The notes: generated by a model from the letters alone, not told the origin. Positions 15,101 to 27,063 are shown, counted from the stretch's first letter. The stretch is DNA of 64,000 bases from Drosophila pseudoobscura (GCF_009870125.1 NC_046683.1:67161869-67225868), one strand, 5' to 3'. Numbers and translations are program-made.

Positions 15101-15690
15101 ACAGATTCCGAAGTTAGGAAAATCCTAACGCTTCACATACCAATTACAGAATATGACACACTCGGCTCCGAGTCCGACAATGATGTGTCTGCACGCGCTC
15201 TAAACTCGGCCAAGTATCGCGCCCAACGCGGTGAGTGCTTGTCTGCGTCCTTGAATCGCCCAATTTACAAATCGATCCTTATTACTGCCATTAGATACCC
15301 AAGATGAGACCTCATCCTCATCGGAGACCACACCCACAAGCATGACCCGGAAGTCAAAGCCTCCGTTTGCAGCCCGAAAGCCGGGAAAGCCCGGCACCAG
15401 CGGCAAGCGACACGTGCGAAGTTCCAGCGGCTATTCGAGCCACAATGAAGAAACTACTTTTAGGTAAGCCAGCCATCGTCCCGAGTCGAATATTAGCTGT
15501 TTCCGCTATATGTAGTACATAATTAGAACCCTGTACGTTTAGCATATCCAACTATCCACCAAACTATCAGGACCACATAAATCCACCAGCTCGTTTTTCG
15601 GATGCCAACGAGAAATCAAAGACACAGACGTCGCCACGTATGCGTGCCAATCAGAAACTACAGCGGGAAGCCTTCCAGATCAATGTCTAA
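1342..15690 (+). CDS. Dscam4: Dscam-family cell adhesion receptor, probably Dscam4 (5' partial, 24 exons)
   Basis: Homophilic neuronal adhesion receptor of the Down syndrome cell adhesion molecule family, used in axon and dendrite recognition. Exons: 1342-1432, 1534-1621, 1726-1874, 1967-2090, 4037-4164, 5000-5136, 5824-5966, 7249-7410, 8102-8246, 8322-8758, 8833-8986, 10078-10195, 10591-10753, 10819-11316, 11615-11761, 12447-12599, 12789-12883, 13012-14062, 14126-14272, 14331-14665, 14734-14806, 15081-15230, 15295-15463, 15543-15690. They splice in one frame to 1667 codons. Order: half of Ig3, Ig4-Ig9, FN1-FN4, Ig10, FN5, FN6, a transmembrane helix (exon at 14126) and a cytoplasmic tail with the conserved EYIEDICPYATFQL motif. 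This is the canonical 9 Ig-4 FN-1 Ig-2 FN layout. Ig7 (8102-8246 plus 8322 onward) has only one visible version, without the alternative exons of Dscam1 or Dscam2. Paralogue choice rests on the cert/Rab19 neighbourhood recalled from D. melanogaster; Dscam2 or Dscam3 are the alternatives. Confidence 0.9.
2091..4036 (+). other. Large Dscam intron between the Ig4 and Ig5 exons
   Basis: No alternative Ig exon is visible. The intron carries simple repeats: a CAGACCG-like run at 2305-2341, four TGCCAG hexamers at 2581-2606, a CAG/AGC tract at 3082-3113 and a TG tract at 3446-3471. A donor follows Ig4 at 2091 (GTACGT) and the acceptor TTTTAG ends at 4036. Confidence 0.6.
8987..10077 (+). other. Dscam intron within Ig9
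   Basis: The intron has a GTAAGA donor at 8987. It contains TG-rich runs around 9716-9750, and its 3' end is a CA microsatellite running directly into the acceptor CAG at 10075-10077. A 269-codon open frame at 8993-9802 has no domain similarity and starts inside the intron, so it is treated as chance. Confidence 0.6.
11338..11390 (+). repeat. Hexanucleotide microsatellite (ACACGG/ACACAG)
   Basis: About nine tandem hexamers lie just after the donor of the FN2 exon, within the 11317-11614 intron. A further 9-bp tandem, GAACGTATA repeated four times, lies at 10366-10401 in an upstream intron. No function is inferred. Confidence 0.8.
11762..12446 (+). other. Dscam intron within FN3, nothing else seen
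   Basis: A 685-bp AT-rich intron (GTAAGG donor, CTCAG acceptor) with no supported exon. No transposon ends were recognised. Confidence 0.5.
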
Positions 15691-15736
15691 GGCCCTAAAG
15701 AATGAATGGATCTAGTTTTAGAGATAATACTTATAT

Positions 15737-15769
<33 letters not shown>

Positions 15770-17100
15770 TAATTATTGAGGATCTGTATAAACGAATACA
15801 AATAATTGCGTAAACGAACCGAAAATTGTAAAATTTGTTGTAAAATCCACCCAAGACAAAACAGACTTTGGCGCCCACTTCCAAAACTAAACTTAAAATA
15901 ACTTACAAATCCAATGCAACAAATATCTTTCAACTATTTACAACAAGAAGAACAAACAATACAAGCAAAATGGCAGCAAGAGACAGAAAGGAAAACGAAT
16001 ATTAGAAATTTTCGAGTGGATTTTGATTTTCAACGAACGATCAGATCAGAAATAGCACGAAAAATAAACCATAAGACTTATTTACACACAGATTATGCTT
16101 AGTTGAACTTGCGTAAAATAAAAGCTGCATGAATATAAATGAGTATTATATATAGCCAACGTACATGTACGTACATCTAAAATAAGTTTATGCAGAACAG
16201 ATATAATTAAATTAAAATAAAATAATGTTATAGATCCTAAATTAGGCATTTAATGTATGAGAAGAAAAGGAACTGCGGCAGGCCGCAGATCAGAGAGTGC
16301 TCTGCAGACAGCCGCAAGAAATGAAACGAAACGAAACGAAACGAAGGTAGAACGAAATAGAACCATGGCAGAGCATGATCAAGTCGGATTAAACTTATAT
16401 GTATTGTAAAACTTAACTATAAGAAAAGAGCCTTTGTGCTAACTGCAGAAATTCTTTGCATTTGTAGTAAATTATAAAATTATGAACATTTCGTTGAACT
16501 GAATTGTTTGTTTAACCCACTTTTTGCGTCAGTTTGTAAGTGTACTTGACAACTGTTAGCTAGTTATTTAAATGAATTTAATTGATTTACGGGAGAAATA
16601 CAATACAATACAATATATGTAATACCGAATGCATTCAGATAGTTTATGAAACTGTTGTAAATAGCTAAGCGTCATACAATTAATTCTAAACAAAGCGTAC
16701 AAGTATTATATATTGTACGAATAACAACATAAATGTTAGTGGAAAATACATTACAAAACAAAGCCAAAGTCGTAAACCAGCATGCATTTCCACAAGCCGA
16801 ATCTAAGCAGCCGCTCAAAAGACATCTACTAACTACGGAAATACTACGAAACTAACACAGAACCCAGGCCGATAAAAGATATAGCCGAATATTTGCCAAA
16901 CAGACAGAGAGACAGACAGACACCGACACTGCTCCTGTACCATACATGCGATTATAGTGCATCTATTTTCCAATAGCTACAACGACAAAACCAGCAACCA
17001 AGCAAACAATACATGACAATATGACACAAATACATAAATACGCGTACATATAAAAATACATTAACGAAAAAGAATAAAACCAAAGATCATGGATAAAAAC
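15691..17100 (+). other. Dscam 3' UTR (approximate end)
   Basis: AT-rich sequence follows the TAA at 15688-15690. Canonical AATAAA signals on the plus strand lie at 16117-16122 and 17073-17078, giving short and long 3' UTR options. The minus-strand cert signal TTTATT at 17454-17459 suggests the two genes are tail to tail with little or no overlap. A TA-rich microsatellite lies at 15731-15772. The end point is inferred. Confidence 0.55.
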
Positions 17101-18001
17101 TTATAAAGTTGAAGTTGAATTAGCATTGAGAACAGAAAAAATTTGGCAAAGGCAAAAAACTCTTCAGACTGCACTTAAAACGAAATGAAAAAAAAAGCTA
17201 ACCTGTAGCCATTTACTTGGTTGTAAATTGATTCAAACGTTGCGGAATTAAAACTCTTAAGCATAAACCAGTCGTAAAACTACACACTAAACCGATTCTT
17301 CTAAAAGAGCACAACAGTTTATGTACATTGAAATGTGAAAAACAATGAAAAACTTCAAGGCAAAATACATGACATGACTTATGATAAAAACCAAAGCAGA
17401 AATTGGCCTTTCCTTTACTTTTTTGTTTGTTTCGGAGATAACAAATTATCGCATTTATTTACACTTGACCGTTGAGTAAAACAGATGTGATTGCGGGATT
17501 TGCATTAGATATGGTACACCAGAAAATACAAAAAAAAAGGCCTCCTTACACACTACTTCTATTCGGACCTTATCTCCCACATCCTTGTTTGCAATAGTTG
17601 CACTTAAAGCGTTTTCATAAAGATATACACATGAAAAATCGATAGTTTTCGGAACTAGAGCTATACAATAATTGTGTTTCACTTACACGTAACTTAGGGC
17701 TAGACACAGGATACATTAAATCTTAGTAGTGGTTTTTCTGAATTGCAAAAGGATGTTTACTCTAACATTTCGTTTACACATTTCGAACACACATAGGAGT
17801 ACAGAAAGAGACGAACACTCGTAAAACTCAGCTTGTTAACATGTATAAAATTTAAGCTGGAGTTGGGTTTGGGTTTTTCGGATGTAGCAAAAACGATTCC
17901 AGAGGGGGCTTATCTGGTATCTTAAGGAATAACTCTAAGCTAAATACAGGATACGATTCAACTTTGATTGATTTTGATTGCTTTGTTGCTAATGGCAAAT
18001 A

Positions 18002-21000
18002 TCAGAACATAATGGGCTTGTCCTTGCACTGGTCTATTACATAGCCGGTGAAGCGCTTTAGAAACTTGGGATACTCGCGCTTGTACACAGCACGCAGAGC
18101 ACTCGCCGGAGCCCAGCCACCAGGATTCACTAAAAATTTCAGTAAGCCAATGATTTAGAAAGATATCATTCGATATAGATAGTGATAAACATACATACCC
18201 ACAGAGCAGTAGGTTATTTTGCAGGTTAAATCTTTGCGATTCAAAGGCTGACCCTTGACATAGTCATCGGGCAAGTGGGTTTGGCAGGCCAGTATGACGG
18301 TGAGGAAGATGCGCACGCATTTGCCATTCTTAGACTCTTGCTTGGCATACTCCGTGGAGTTGTTGCACACCACCCACATGTCCCGGGCCCCCGGCTCGAG
18401 GTTGTCGGTGATTTTGCGCATATGCGACCAGAACTGTGCATCGCGCTGGCTTGCCGGCCAGATGCGTTTGTGGGTTTGCAGAAAGAGCAGAGTGTCTGCT
18501 GAGATTTTCTCCAGAATTGTGCAGTCCTCCAAGGTGGCTTTTGGATGGAAAATCATAAAAAGAATTCGAATTGTTTTGGAGCACAATATGAACTGCAATA
18601 CTCACTTTCCCAATCATTGCGGAATTCGGGCATAAAGAAGTAATGGCACATTTCACGAGCAGTCACACCATGCACAGAGTGATAGGCCTTTAGGGGATCC
18701 ATCACCAGGCCATTGACCTCTTCCTCGCGTTTGTACATTTTAATTTCCCCCTCGTCCGCAAAGATTTGCCACCCATTGCCATCCTGGCCGACACCCTCGC
18801 GTGCATAGTGCAGTTGCTCCTTGCAAACGCGATCAATCTGTGAGAGAAAATTCAATTAGTGACTCGATTATCCGAATCCATCGGGTGCTAGATGGTAATT
18901 TCCTGCCTTACCTCGGGCCACAGGGTATGGCACTTCGCCTCTGCACCAGTGCCGAACTCCTCGCGTGCCTCCTCACCCTCGGCCACCGCCTCGTGAGGCA
19001 CATTCACCAGTGTCTGTGAAATTTGAGACTGCAGTTTCAGTTTGAAGCGCAGCTGCATGTCCTCCTCGATTTTGTCCAGGCCCGTTTCAACAGCATCGAA
19101 GAACTCATCCTCTGGTAATGTGGAATGTGGGCCCTCCTGCAAGAGACAGTAGAAGTGACATCTCGATTAGCAAGGGGCGCGGTTCAAGTTTATAAAACAA
19201 ATTTTTAAAGGTTCGGCCCAATTAATTTTAATGACGAAACCACCTCCTTCAGTCCAATTGGAATGAAATGAAACGTGCTTCGTATAAATTAATGGGCAAT
19301 ACTTGTGTTGTCAAATGGTAGAGTATGGTTTTTATGTTGTTTTTTCTCTAGAAGTTTTTGCGTTTGCGTCCCTGACCAGACAGCAAGCGGAGATTCTCGG
19401 CTGGCATGCGTAATTGAGCGAGCATAATCGCCACAAAGGCGCATCATTGTGCCATGAATACCCAAGCAGAAGGCTGTCTGGAGTGCTGAATTGTACAGTG
19501 AATTATCTGAAATGGGACACACTCTGAGATTGTGAAATGGAACTAGAAATTTTGCTAAATATTGGACAACTTATATGCGGAAAGGGAAATAATTTCATGG
19601 GGTCGCTTTGGTATAGTATAGGCCTCACTGTACTCCCATTATGACGTCTATAGACGAGGCGCGTGTTTACCCAGTACGGCAACAGGCGCGGAATAAATGA
19701 TGTGAGTGGATTCTTTGGAAATAAATTGATATTTATTAATTAATGCAGACATGTGCGCGCCACAGAGGCGATAAAATAAGCACACCCCCAATAGGAGGAA
19801 GGAAGCAAGTGCATCGTGCATCGTGCATCGGCAGCCACAAGCAAATTAAGAATCTAATCGAATTGTTAAACTATGGCGTCGGATTGTCTTCTTTTACCAG
19901 ACTCCCTCTCCTCCTCCTCCTGCTTTTGTAGCCCTATAATATTGTTAAATATACTGTTGTACTTGGAAGACCACAGAAAAACCACGAACAAAATAACTGT
20001 ATTTAAAGCGCGCGAAGTTTTCTTTCTTTTGGGGGACAGAGCAAGCAAGCAAGTGAGAGAGATAGAGAGAGAGCATGGAGCGAAAACGAACGGACGAGCG
20101 TCCATGCAAATCCTTCCGCTTAGCGCAAGGACACGAAACAAACTGTTGCTTTTGCCCAACTCAAAAGCCCGTAAACGGGCCAAAGTCAGAGAGGGAGAGC
20201 AGGCAACTGCCAGCTGTGGTGGTGAGAGAAAAGCACTGAAAAGCTTTAATCAAAAGGATTTGCTCGTATTTAAATAATAAATCAATGTGTGGGTGGTCTA
20301 GAGAGGGATTTGGAAAGAGCACTCCTGATGGGAGGGTCAGGTTGGACCCACAAATGAGGGCAATTTGGTTTTGAAAGCAAACGCCGCCAACGTTTCATCT
20401 TTCGTTCCCGAAAAGCGGAGCGTAGCAGAATGTATTTAGCACCTACCGTAATTTTGGTGACTTTTCCATTCTGAAAGCCAGAACGCCAAAGAAATCGCAC
20501 CGAGGGCATTTGCACTTTTGTTTGCGAGTATATTTTGGTTCGTGCTGCGATTTTAGATTTGATTTTGGAGGTACCCAAACCCAAACGACACGTTTGAAAA
20601 ACCAACTTTTTTCAATGCAACTAAAAAAGTTTCACAATCTGCATACAGAAATTAAAACCACGACAAATATGAAGAAGAAACTGTTTTGGTTTTCGTTTCG
20701 TTTTGGTTTGGGTTTGAGTTTGTTTGCGCGGCAAATTGGTTTATGATTGGTACGTGCTGGCGGCTCGATCGCTGACCGCGGACTGACCAACCATGCGCCA
20801 TAAGACATAAAGCGCGACAGTCGAGCGAGCCAGGCTAAAAGCGGGAGAAGAGCTTGGCTCAGAGCTACATGGGGGAGACGGAATGCCCTATCTGTATTTT
20901 GAAAGAGTGGGCATATACTTAGAGTCCTACATCAAAAGTAGAGCATTTAATGCCTGAGTGAACGATTATTTATTTCTCCTTTTATTTATTTATACTCATC

Positions 21001-23315
21001 CTCATTATCTTCATTTATTATGTTTAATCAAAAACGGATATACCGCAATTTTCGTAAGTGCATTTCGATAATTTATTGAAACGGGATCATTTGTCAACCT
21101 CAATGACTAGATACTCATGGCTCATGGTAAATCTTCTGCAACATCAAACTGTCAATAAAAACCACTGAAACGGTGTAGACGCCCATCTCCTAAAATCTAT
21201 CGCCTATCTGATAAGGCCTATCAATAAATAATATTCTTATGCATACCCATAGTTGGAGGGCAAATATTAATGAAATAGAACACTAAAATAACTCTATTAT
21301 GACGGAAATCAGAGAGATAAGCAATTAAACGGCAAAGGGATTGCATGCGGCGCATGAGATTCAATCGGAAAATAAACATAACATACTCAATTATTCAATC
21401 GTAAATTGTTTAAAAAATAATACGGACGTGTTCTACTTTCCGCACGTCTGATGAAATCCGTTGATACAACATCCAATCCATACAACAAGAGAGTTTATTT
21501 TAAGATGAAGCGGCGGGGCACGCAAATTGCTTCTCCTTCTCTGTCCCTCTCTGCCATGTTTGCATTCAGCATTCCATGGCAGTGGGAACGTGTTTGGCCC
21601 GAATTGCTCTGACCGTGAACGCAATTCGGTCGGTTATTGTGTGCTAATCAAGGCAACGCCATTACGCACGTGGTACACCGAACTGTAATTGTAAATTGCA
21701 ACTCACCTCGAAATCTGGGCCAGGATATGATAGGCGTTTCAGCCTTTCGATTTCGTCCTTGGATCTTCTGCAATGAAACCCCCAAAAATTTGGCTTAGTT
21801 TCGACATAGTTTGGGGGAGAGGGTTAACCTACTTATTCTGCTCCTCAGAACGACGGCGCTTATCAATTTCACGCTCCAGTTTTCGCTTCCATGACTCATC
21901 GTTCTCTGCTATGATTTCCAGGCAATGTTGTAGGGTAGTCAGCACGCCGGATGTTGTGGCCCGAAACGTGATGGATTCGCCCTTTAAATATAAGTATGTT
22001 TTTTACATTCCTCCCTTCTATTTCCAAGTATTTATTCCTCTTTACCTTGAAATCAATGCACTTGAGGCCATCGCCCAAATCCAGTGGCTGGGGATTGCTC
22101 TTGTTTATCTCCGAGCAGGCATCGAAGTAGCGCTGCAGCGTTTCTATTTGCCCGAAAAGAATGTCCTTGAAGGTCTCCAACTCTCCGACCTTCTCGCGTA
22201 AGTTGCGCTGGGTCTTCTTGAGGCTTCCGCCGCTAGTAAGCGAAATGGTGTTGGACTGCAGGGACATGGTGCTGCCGTGCCGTCGCAGCGAGGTGGTGTC
22301 CGTGCTGCCAGTGTCCTCCTTATACAGCTGGAGCACCTCCACCCAGTGCATGCGATCCTCGCTGGTCTCCGCACGCAGGCACCAGTTGTTCAAGTTATTC
22401 ACAACTACATCGAACCGCAGCTCGTCCGACTCATGGGCCTGCAACAAGAGGGAACAATCATTCCAATCAGTGGCTCTTGTTTGCTCGGAATTAGTACGAA
22501 TTACAGGAGGGATCCCTCGAATGAGTCACCACTATAAATTGACATATGTACATATGGGTCGGTCTTGGCCGCTTCGACAGTATAAATAGATAAGTATGGG
22601 CCACAAGTGCACACTCATTTTGAAACGCCCTTCTGTCAACACCCCAGTCAAAGACATTAATGTCCGTGCCCCTGTGCCCCGTGTGTGTGCTGGCAGTCAG
22701 ACTGGTGGGGGCCCCCCACTTACATTGATGACTTCAATTTGGTCTATTTTTGTCGACGTTCGAGTATATAGCTGTCCAGGCAACGTTAATTGATTGCGCT
22801 GCATTGATTGCGTCGCTGGAAATGCGAGTAAGGAATGGGAATAGAAATGGACATAGAATCAAGCCGGGGTCGTGGTCATCGAGACGGTTTTGTTGGTTAA
22901 TTTGACCAAAACACATGCGCACACACACACTCACGCCCATTACTTTTTTATTAGTTAAATTAAGAACACTTGCTGGGGCTCTATGGCAGGCGAGTGCCGA
23001 ACCCTTCCTTACCTTAATGGTTGCTTTCGTCAGGCTGATGGCGCCGCGGCAGCCGAAATCCGATTCGGACTCGGATTTGTAGTAGGAAAGGGTGCCGTCT
23101 TTGAGGACAATATAGCGTGGTTGCCAACCGTAGATGTAGTTGGTCCATTTGCTCAGATAGCCGCGAAGCTCAATGCTGTTGTCCAGATACTCCTCCTCTT
23201 CGGAGGCATCGCTCTGGGATCCAGCCGCTGCTTCGTTGCTGGATGGCGGCGATGTGGATTCCCCTGCCGCTCCGGTGGCCGTTGTCATAGCGCTGTTTGT
23301 CGTCACAACATCCAT
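18002..23315 (-). CDS. cert: Ceramide transfer protein (CERT/GPBP)
   Basis: Cytosolic lipid transfer protein that carries ceramide from ER to Golgi for sphingolipid synthesis. Exons on the minus strand, in coding order: 23315-23013, 22438-22046, 21981-21833, 21767-21707, 19136-18912, 18837-18606, 18537-18199, 18129-18002, giving 609 residues, close to the ~600 of animal CERT. An N-terminal PH domain (about 49-145, with GYLSKW and [10 protein letters not shown]) binds Golgi PI4P. A serine-rich regulatory site reads [11 protein letters not shown] (151-161); the RRHGS serine is the PKD target in mammals. A coiled middle region is followed by the FFAT motif EFFDAVE (313-319) for binding ER VAP. 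A C-terminal START domain (about 380-609) ends in [14 protein letters not shown] and [10 protein letters not shown]. The ATG at 23315 is the first in the frame after an M1BP-type promoter at 23.8 kb. Its large intron is described separately. Confidence 0.95.
19137..21706 (-). other. Large cert intron between the middle region and the FFAT exon
   Basis: About 2.6 kb without a supported coding exon. A GAGA-rich run lies near 20052-20075, and a GC-richer patch around 20745-20860 could be an alternative promoter for a short START-only transcript; this is speculative. Open frames at 19873-20277 (+) and 19289-19522 (-) have no recognisable domain and are not joined by convincing splice sites to cert. 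Confidence 0.4.
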
Positions 23316-23793
23316 GCCGATACTGAAGGCCGTTTAAGTTATCTATCAAAAAGAAATATCTTAATCAGCAGGTTGCCGGAGCAGAGTAGATTAAAAATAT
23401 ATTGCGCCACGTCCGCGCAATGTAAACAACTACAACGCCGGCTCGCCAGCCAGCGTCGAATGGCAATTTAAAAAGCCACATCGTGATAATCCAATTCAAT
23501 CATCATCAAACGCCTGACTCAGTCTTCGGGTGCAAGCAACTTTGTTGTTGCTTCTGTTGCTGCTGCCACTTCTAATTGGGGCCGGGGCCGGGTGGCATTT
23601 ACTTACGACGCCTTCCTTTCAGCCTTGCTAGCCTTCGTTTGCACTCACCTTTCGTTTATTGATTGTCTTTATTCTCCACATACATTTGTGCAACACGTAA
23701 CAACTCTTCTGGGTTTGTGCAACCGCACATATTCAATTCATTCTCATTTTATACAAATTGAACAATACAAAACAACAATGTTTAGATCGTCAG

Positions 23794-23850
23794 CAGTGTG
23801 ACCGCGGATATTCCGATAAAATATACGGTCTGACCCTCAGAAATATACCG
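23794..23850 (-). promoter_or_regulatory. cert core promoter with motif 1 and motif 6
   Basis: Read on the minus strand, 23805-23794 is GCGGTCACACTG, matching Drosophila core-promoter motif 1 (YGGTCACACTR, bound by M1BP). It is accompanied at 23849-23839 by GGTATATTTCT, matching motif 6. The pair is typical of TATA-less housekeeping promoters and is oriented towards cert, about 480 bp upstream of its ATG. A 5' UTR intron is possible between. Confidence 0.7.
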
Positions 23851-23859
23851 TTAATATAC

Positions 23860-24860
23860 TGATGAATTATTTGTATTCAAGTTCCATCATATTCCATCGT
23901 TTTTGTTTTTCGGTCGAATTATACTAGCTTATTACCACTCTCAGCTCTCAACTCATAGTTTCATCCGATTATAAAATCGATTTCTTACAGGACTGATTAA
24001 ATCTAAGTTTTCATCTTTGCTAAATTGCTTATAAAATAAAGTTTAAGCAAAACCGGTCAACAAACAAATTAATTTTTTACATGGTAACTACACGCTAACT
24101 ACATAATTGTTACATATTAAATAAAGCGACGCCTGAAGGGGAACTGTGTACATATGTTTCAAAACTGTTTGCCCGTTTTTTTTCAAATGACCCCATGGCT
24201 TGCCATGCCAGTTTTAATAACCTCCGTTATACTCTTCTTCCCGGTCTTTTTTCCGACATTTTAAAAAAAGTTGAGATTTTTATGGTAAACGATCAGAAAT
24301 TCGATACTTGTCACGAATTAGTATTCGATGGGACGTTGGGCATGGGTCTGAGTGGCACTTCTACTCGGATTACATTACGGATACATTGGTGCATTGGACA
24401 ATAGGGTGACGCGTCTTTAGATATACTGGTAAGCTTTAGAAAATAGTATAAAAAGTATAAAAATAGCAAGGTGTGTCCGCTAGACATGGTGGCAAGAAAA
24501 TCAGTGAGACCGCGGATTCCTCGATATACTCAGAAATATACCAAAACCACCGTAAGCATACCGATGACAAAACGAACTTAACCACCATCTATCTAAACAG
24601 GTGAAGAACGTGATCGTATCCCTATAAAACCCCACGATCTCTCTCATCTGAACTGTGCGAAAATTCTTCAAGGTTCAACATTTACGTAGAGTGGATTTTA
24701 ATACTCTCTGGTCATAATCGTTCTCTGCCCTTGATCGTTAATCATTTTGTTCGATTTTTATATTCGGTTGTAAGTACTATCTAGACCCTCAGGAATAAAC
24801 ACATAATTGTATGCGATTTATGACTCAGTTTTATACATGACTGACTATATTTAAGAAATA
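23860..24860. repeat. Dispersed ~900-bp repeat, copy A (upstream of cert)
   Basis: This stretch aligns throughout with 49150-50170 upstream of Cpsf6. Shared landmarks include ACATGGTAACTACACGCTAA (24079-24098), ATCAGAAATTCGAT near 24291 and CACGAATTAGTATTCGATG near 24312. The promoter-like block recurs at its far end (GAGACCGCGGATTCC and AGAAATATACC near 24506-24541), and the repeat begins again around 24765 in decayed form, so it is partly tandem. No transposase frame is visible. Boundaries are approximate. Confidence 0.7.
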
Positions 24861-25357
24861 CTTTTGATTGAATTGTAAAATGTCAACAGCTACAATCTAT
24901 TTAAGATGTTATTTTAAAAAAAATCAGTTATATGAGTGGTTCTAAAACTATCAAAGAGTCCTGCTATGGAACAATTACAGATGGGCTGGCCTTTTGGGAA
25001 CTTTTGAGATGGACGTGGACATCGAAGCAATTGCATATCAATTGCATCGGTCACTTAATGTGACGTTACTTGTTTTTAAATGAAATCTACATACCAATTT
25101 ACCAGCTTTAAAGCTGGCTGCTATGTACATATATGTACATGCTGCTTGCTATGGAACTAGCAGAAGTGATTGCTAGTTCGCTTGCTAGCGAACTCTCTCA
25201 GATTGAAAGCTACCGAAAGCTACAGTATTGGTAAAGGGACAGCAGTTAGAAATGGCGGTAGTTTGAAATCATTCAGTGATATTCAGTCAAATGCCGCATG
25301 TGCAATAAATAAGCGACATATCAAATTTCCACCACCCTTGGGTTGCATCATCGGCAG
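24861..25357. other. Intergenic, AT-rich, one perfect hairpin
   Basis: No gene is recognised. A perfect hairpin with 8-bp arms AGTTCGCT/AGCGAACT and a 4-base loop lies at 25175-25194, and a palindrome ATGTACATATATGTACAT lies at 25123-25140. Confidence 0.5.
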
Positions 25358-25471
25358 CGCTGGATGCACGATGCAATGGCCCTGGACAGCGTTGTGCAGA
25401 ATGTCACAATGTTGTACTATATCAAATGCATCCACGTGGATCATCTGAAGCAGTTGTTTAGCATCATTTAG
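25358..25471 (+). pseudogene. Gene-like fragment, possibly a stranded terminal exon
   Basis: After a plausible acceptor (CATCATCGGCAG ending at 25357) comes a 37-codon open frame ending in TAG at 25469-25471. It has a protein-like composition, beginning RWMHDAMALDSVV and ending HLKQLFSII, and stands out from the AT-rich flanks. No upstream exon was found and the open frame upstream is closed by a stop. I do not recognise the family. It may be a decayed gene copy or the end of a gene with distant exons, or chance. Confidence 0.25.
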
Positions 25472-25892
25472 GGCAAGAAATCAGGTACACGCTTTCCCAC
25501 ATTACGTATACGTAAAGCACCGGCCAGCAAACCAAATTCGATATATAAACGGCTGTGGCCACACATTTGTTACTCAGAATTTATTCTATGTTCATTTGTT
25601 ACGGGGATTTGTTGGGCGGGGGGATAATATGCCACAATTGCAATTATTTACAGGCTTCACTTCAGCACGAAACAGAGCTATATACTAAGCAGTTAACAAC
25701 GCCTATGACTAACAATAAATACAAAAAAAATAAAAATAATAATAAATTAATTAGTAAATGTTAATTACAGACAAATGACTCTGCATGTTCACGCAATTCA
25801 TGGGCAACACAACCTTTTGGTTCGGACTGCCCGCTCAAAACTATCCCTAAACGAGGTCAACAATGGGAGTTTTTCTTTTTTTCTGGTTTGCT

Positions 25893-27063
25893 CTACATAT
25901 AGACATCATTATTGCTGTCCCGACTGGCAGGCAGCTGTAGTGCCTGCTGTTCGTGATACTCTCCCGTGGGTCGAACGGTGGTCGTCCTCCTTTTCGCTTT
26001 GGTGGGGCTCGAGGATGTGGATGGCTTGGCGTATTTGCTGGCCAGCGCTTTGAAGATGCTCTTTGGACAGGCCTTGAAGTAGGGGAAGCATTCTCCAGGT
26101 GCCTGCTTACCTTCGCCCACTCTTTGCGCCTGCACGTAGTCGGGCACTAGATCGGAAAAAGGCGATTCCGTGACCCTAAAATGAGGATCATTAGTATCAT
26201 TCCATTTATATTGAAAGAATTAATTATCGTACTCACGTTAAGAACAATTTGGTCATCTCTCCGAAGACTCCGAACTTCTCCAAACTACGGGAATGCATCT
26301 CGCAGATGGTGCGCAGAAGACACGCCTTTCCATCCATGCCAAATGTGGATAGAAAATCCTCCACCACTCCATAGAGGAGCACCCTTTCTCCGCCGTGGAA
26401 GATATGCTGCATTCCAGCGGGCAGATCCGGGAACGTTGGCCCCTCGTCGTGCACCCTGAATTGTGAGTCCTCGCTCCGGCTGCGCTGCTCGCTGAGATCC
26501 CGCTTGCGGCGTTGCACGTGGAGATACCTTGCCACATATTCGCCTACCATGTGCCCCGCCTCGTGACCAAAGGAGCGAGAAAACAGTGGCGGCAGATCTC
26601 CCAAGGGATTCTGATTATCTGTCAGCCCCAGCTTGTCAAAGTCAACTGCATAGATTGATATTGGGGTAAACCAAAGATAAGTGAATAATTATTGGAGAGC
26701 GGACAACGACTCACTTGTGACTGGGAAACTGATGGTCAGGTTGGAGAAGAAGCCCTCAGGTGGATGCCGCACCAGTGGCATGGCAATCGTCGGCGTGAAT
26801 GTCAGTGAGGTGCCCGGCGGCAGTGCCAGCCGTCCGTCGTCCGTAATCCAAATCAGACGCTTCTTGCGTATGTGCGGTGCATCTGGATCCGCGTCGACGT
26901 CTGTCTGGGCCTCAGCCTCCACATCCGCCAGCTGTGCGGCCGCCAAATCTTGTGCATCCGCCTGTCGATGAAGCGTTGATGTGCCTTGACATAAGCAGAG
27001 GATTGGCAGCAGCAGCATCATTAAAAGCAGTAGGCGGCCGCCTGATATGTTGCGCAGCTCCAT
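25893..27063 (-). CDS. DM4/12 family secreted protein
   Basis: Member of the insect-specific DM4/DM12 family of cysteine-containing secreted proteins, whose function is unknown. Exons in coding order: 27063-26715, 26645-26237, 26175-25893, giving 346 residues. Residues 1-27 are a signal peptide with a leucine/methionine core ending in CLCQG. The family hallmark block after a dibasic site reads KKRLIWITDDGRLALPPGTS. The DM4/12 domain in the C-terminal half has four spaced cysteines at 225 and 231 (GKACLLRTICEMH) and 282 and 289 (ECFPYFKACPKS). A basic, low-complexity tail follows, rich in S, T and K. The ATG was chosen because it begins the signal peptide. The next gene upstream, 4 kb away, is the divergent Rab19. 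In D. melanogaster I recall a DM4/12 gene in the same cluster, but I give no symbol. Confidence 0.85.

Noticed and set aside
19873..20277. 134-codon plus-strand frame within the cert intron
   Set aside because: No recognisable domain, starts within CTCCTC low complexity, no supporting promoter or splice context.
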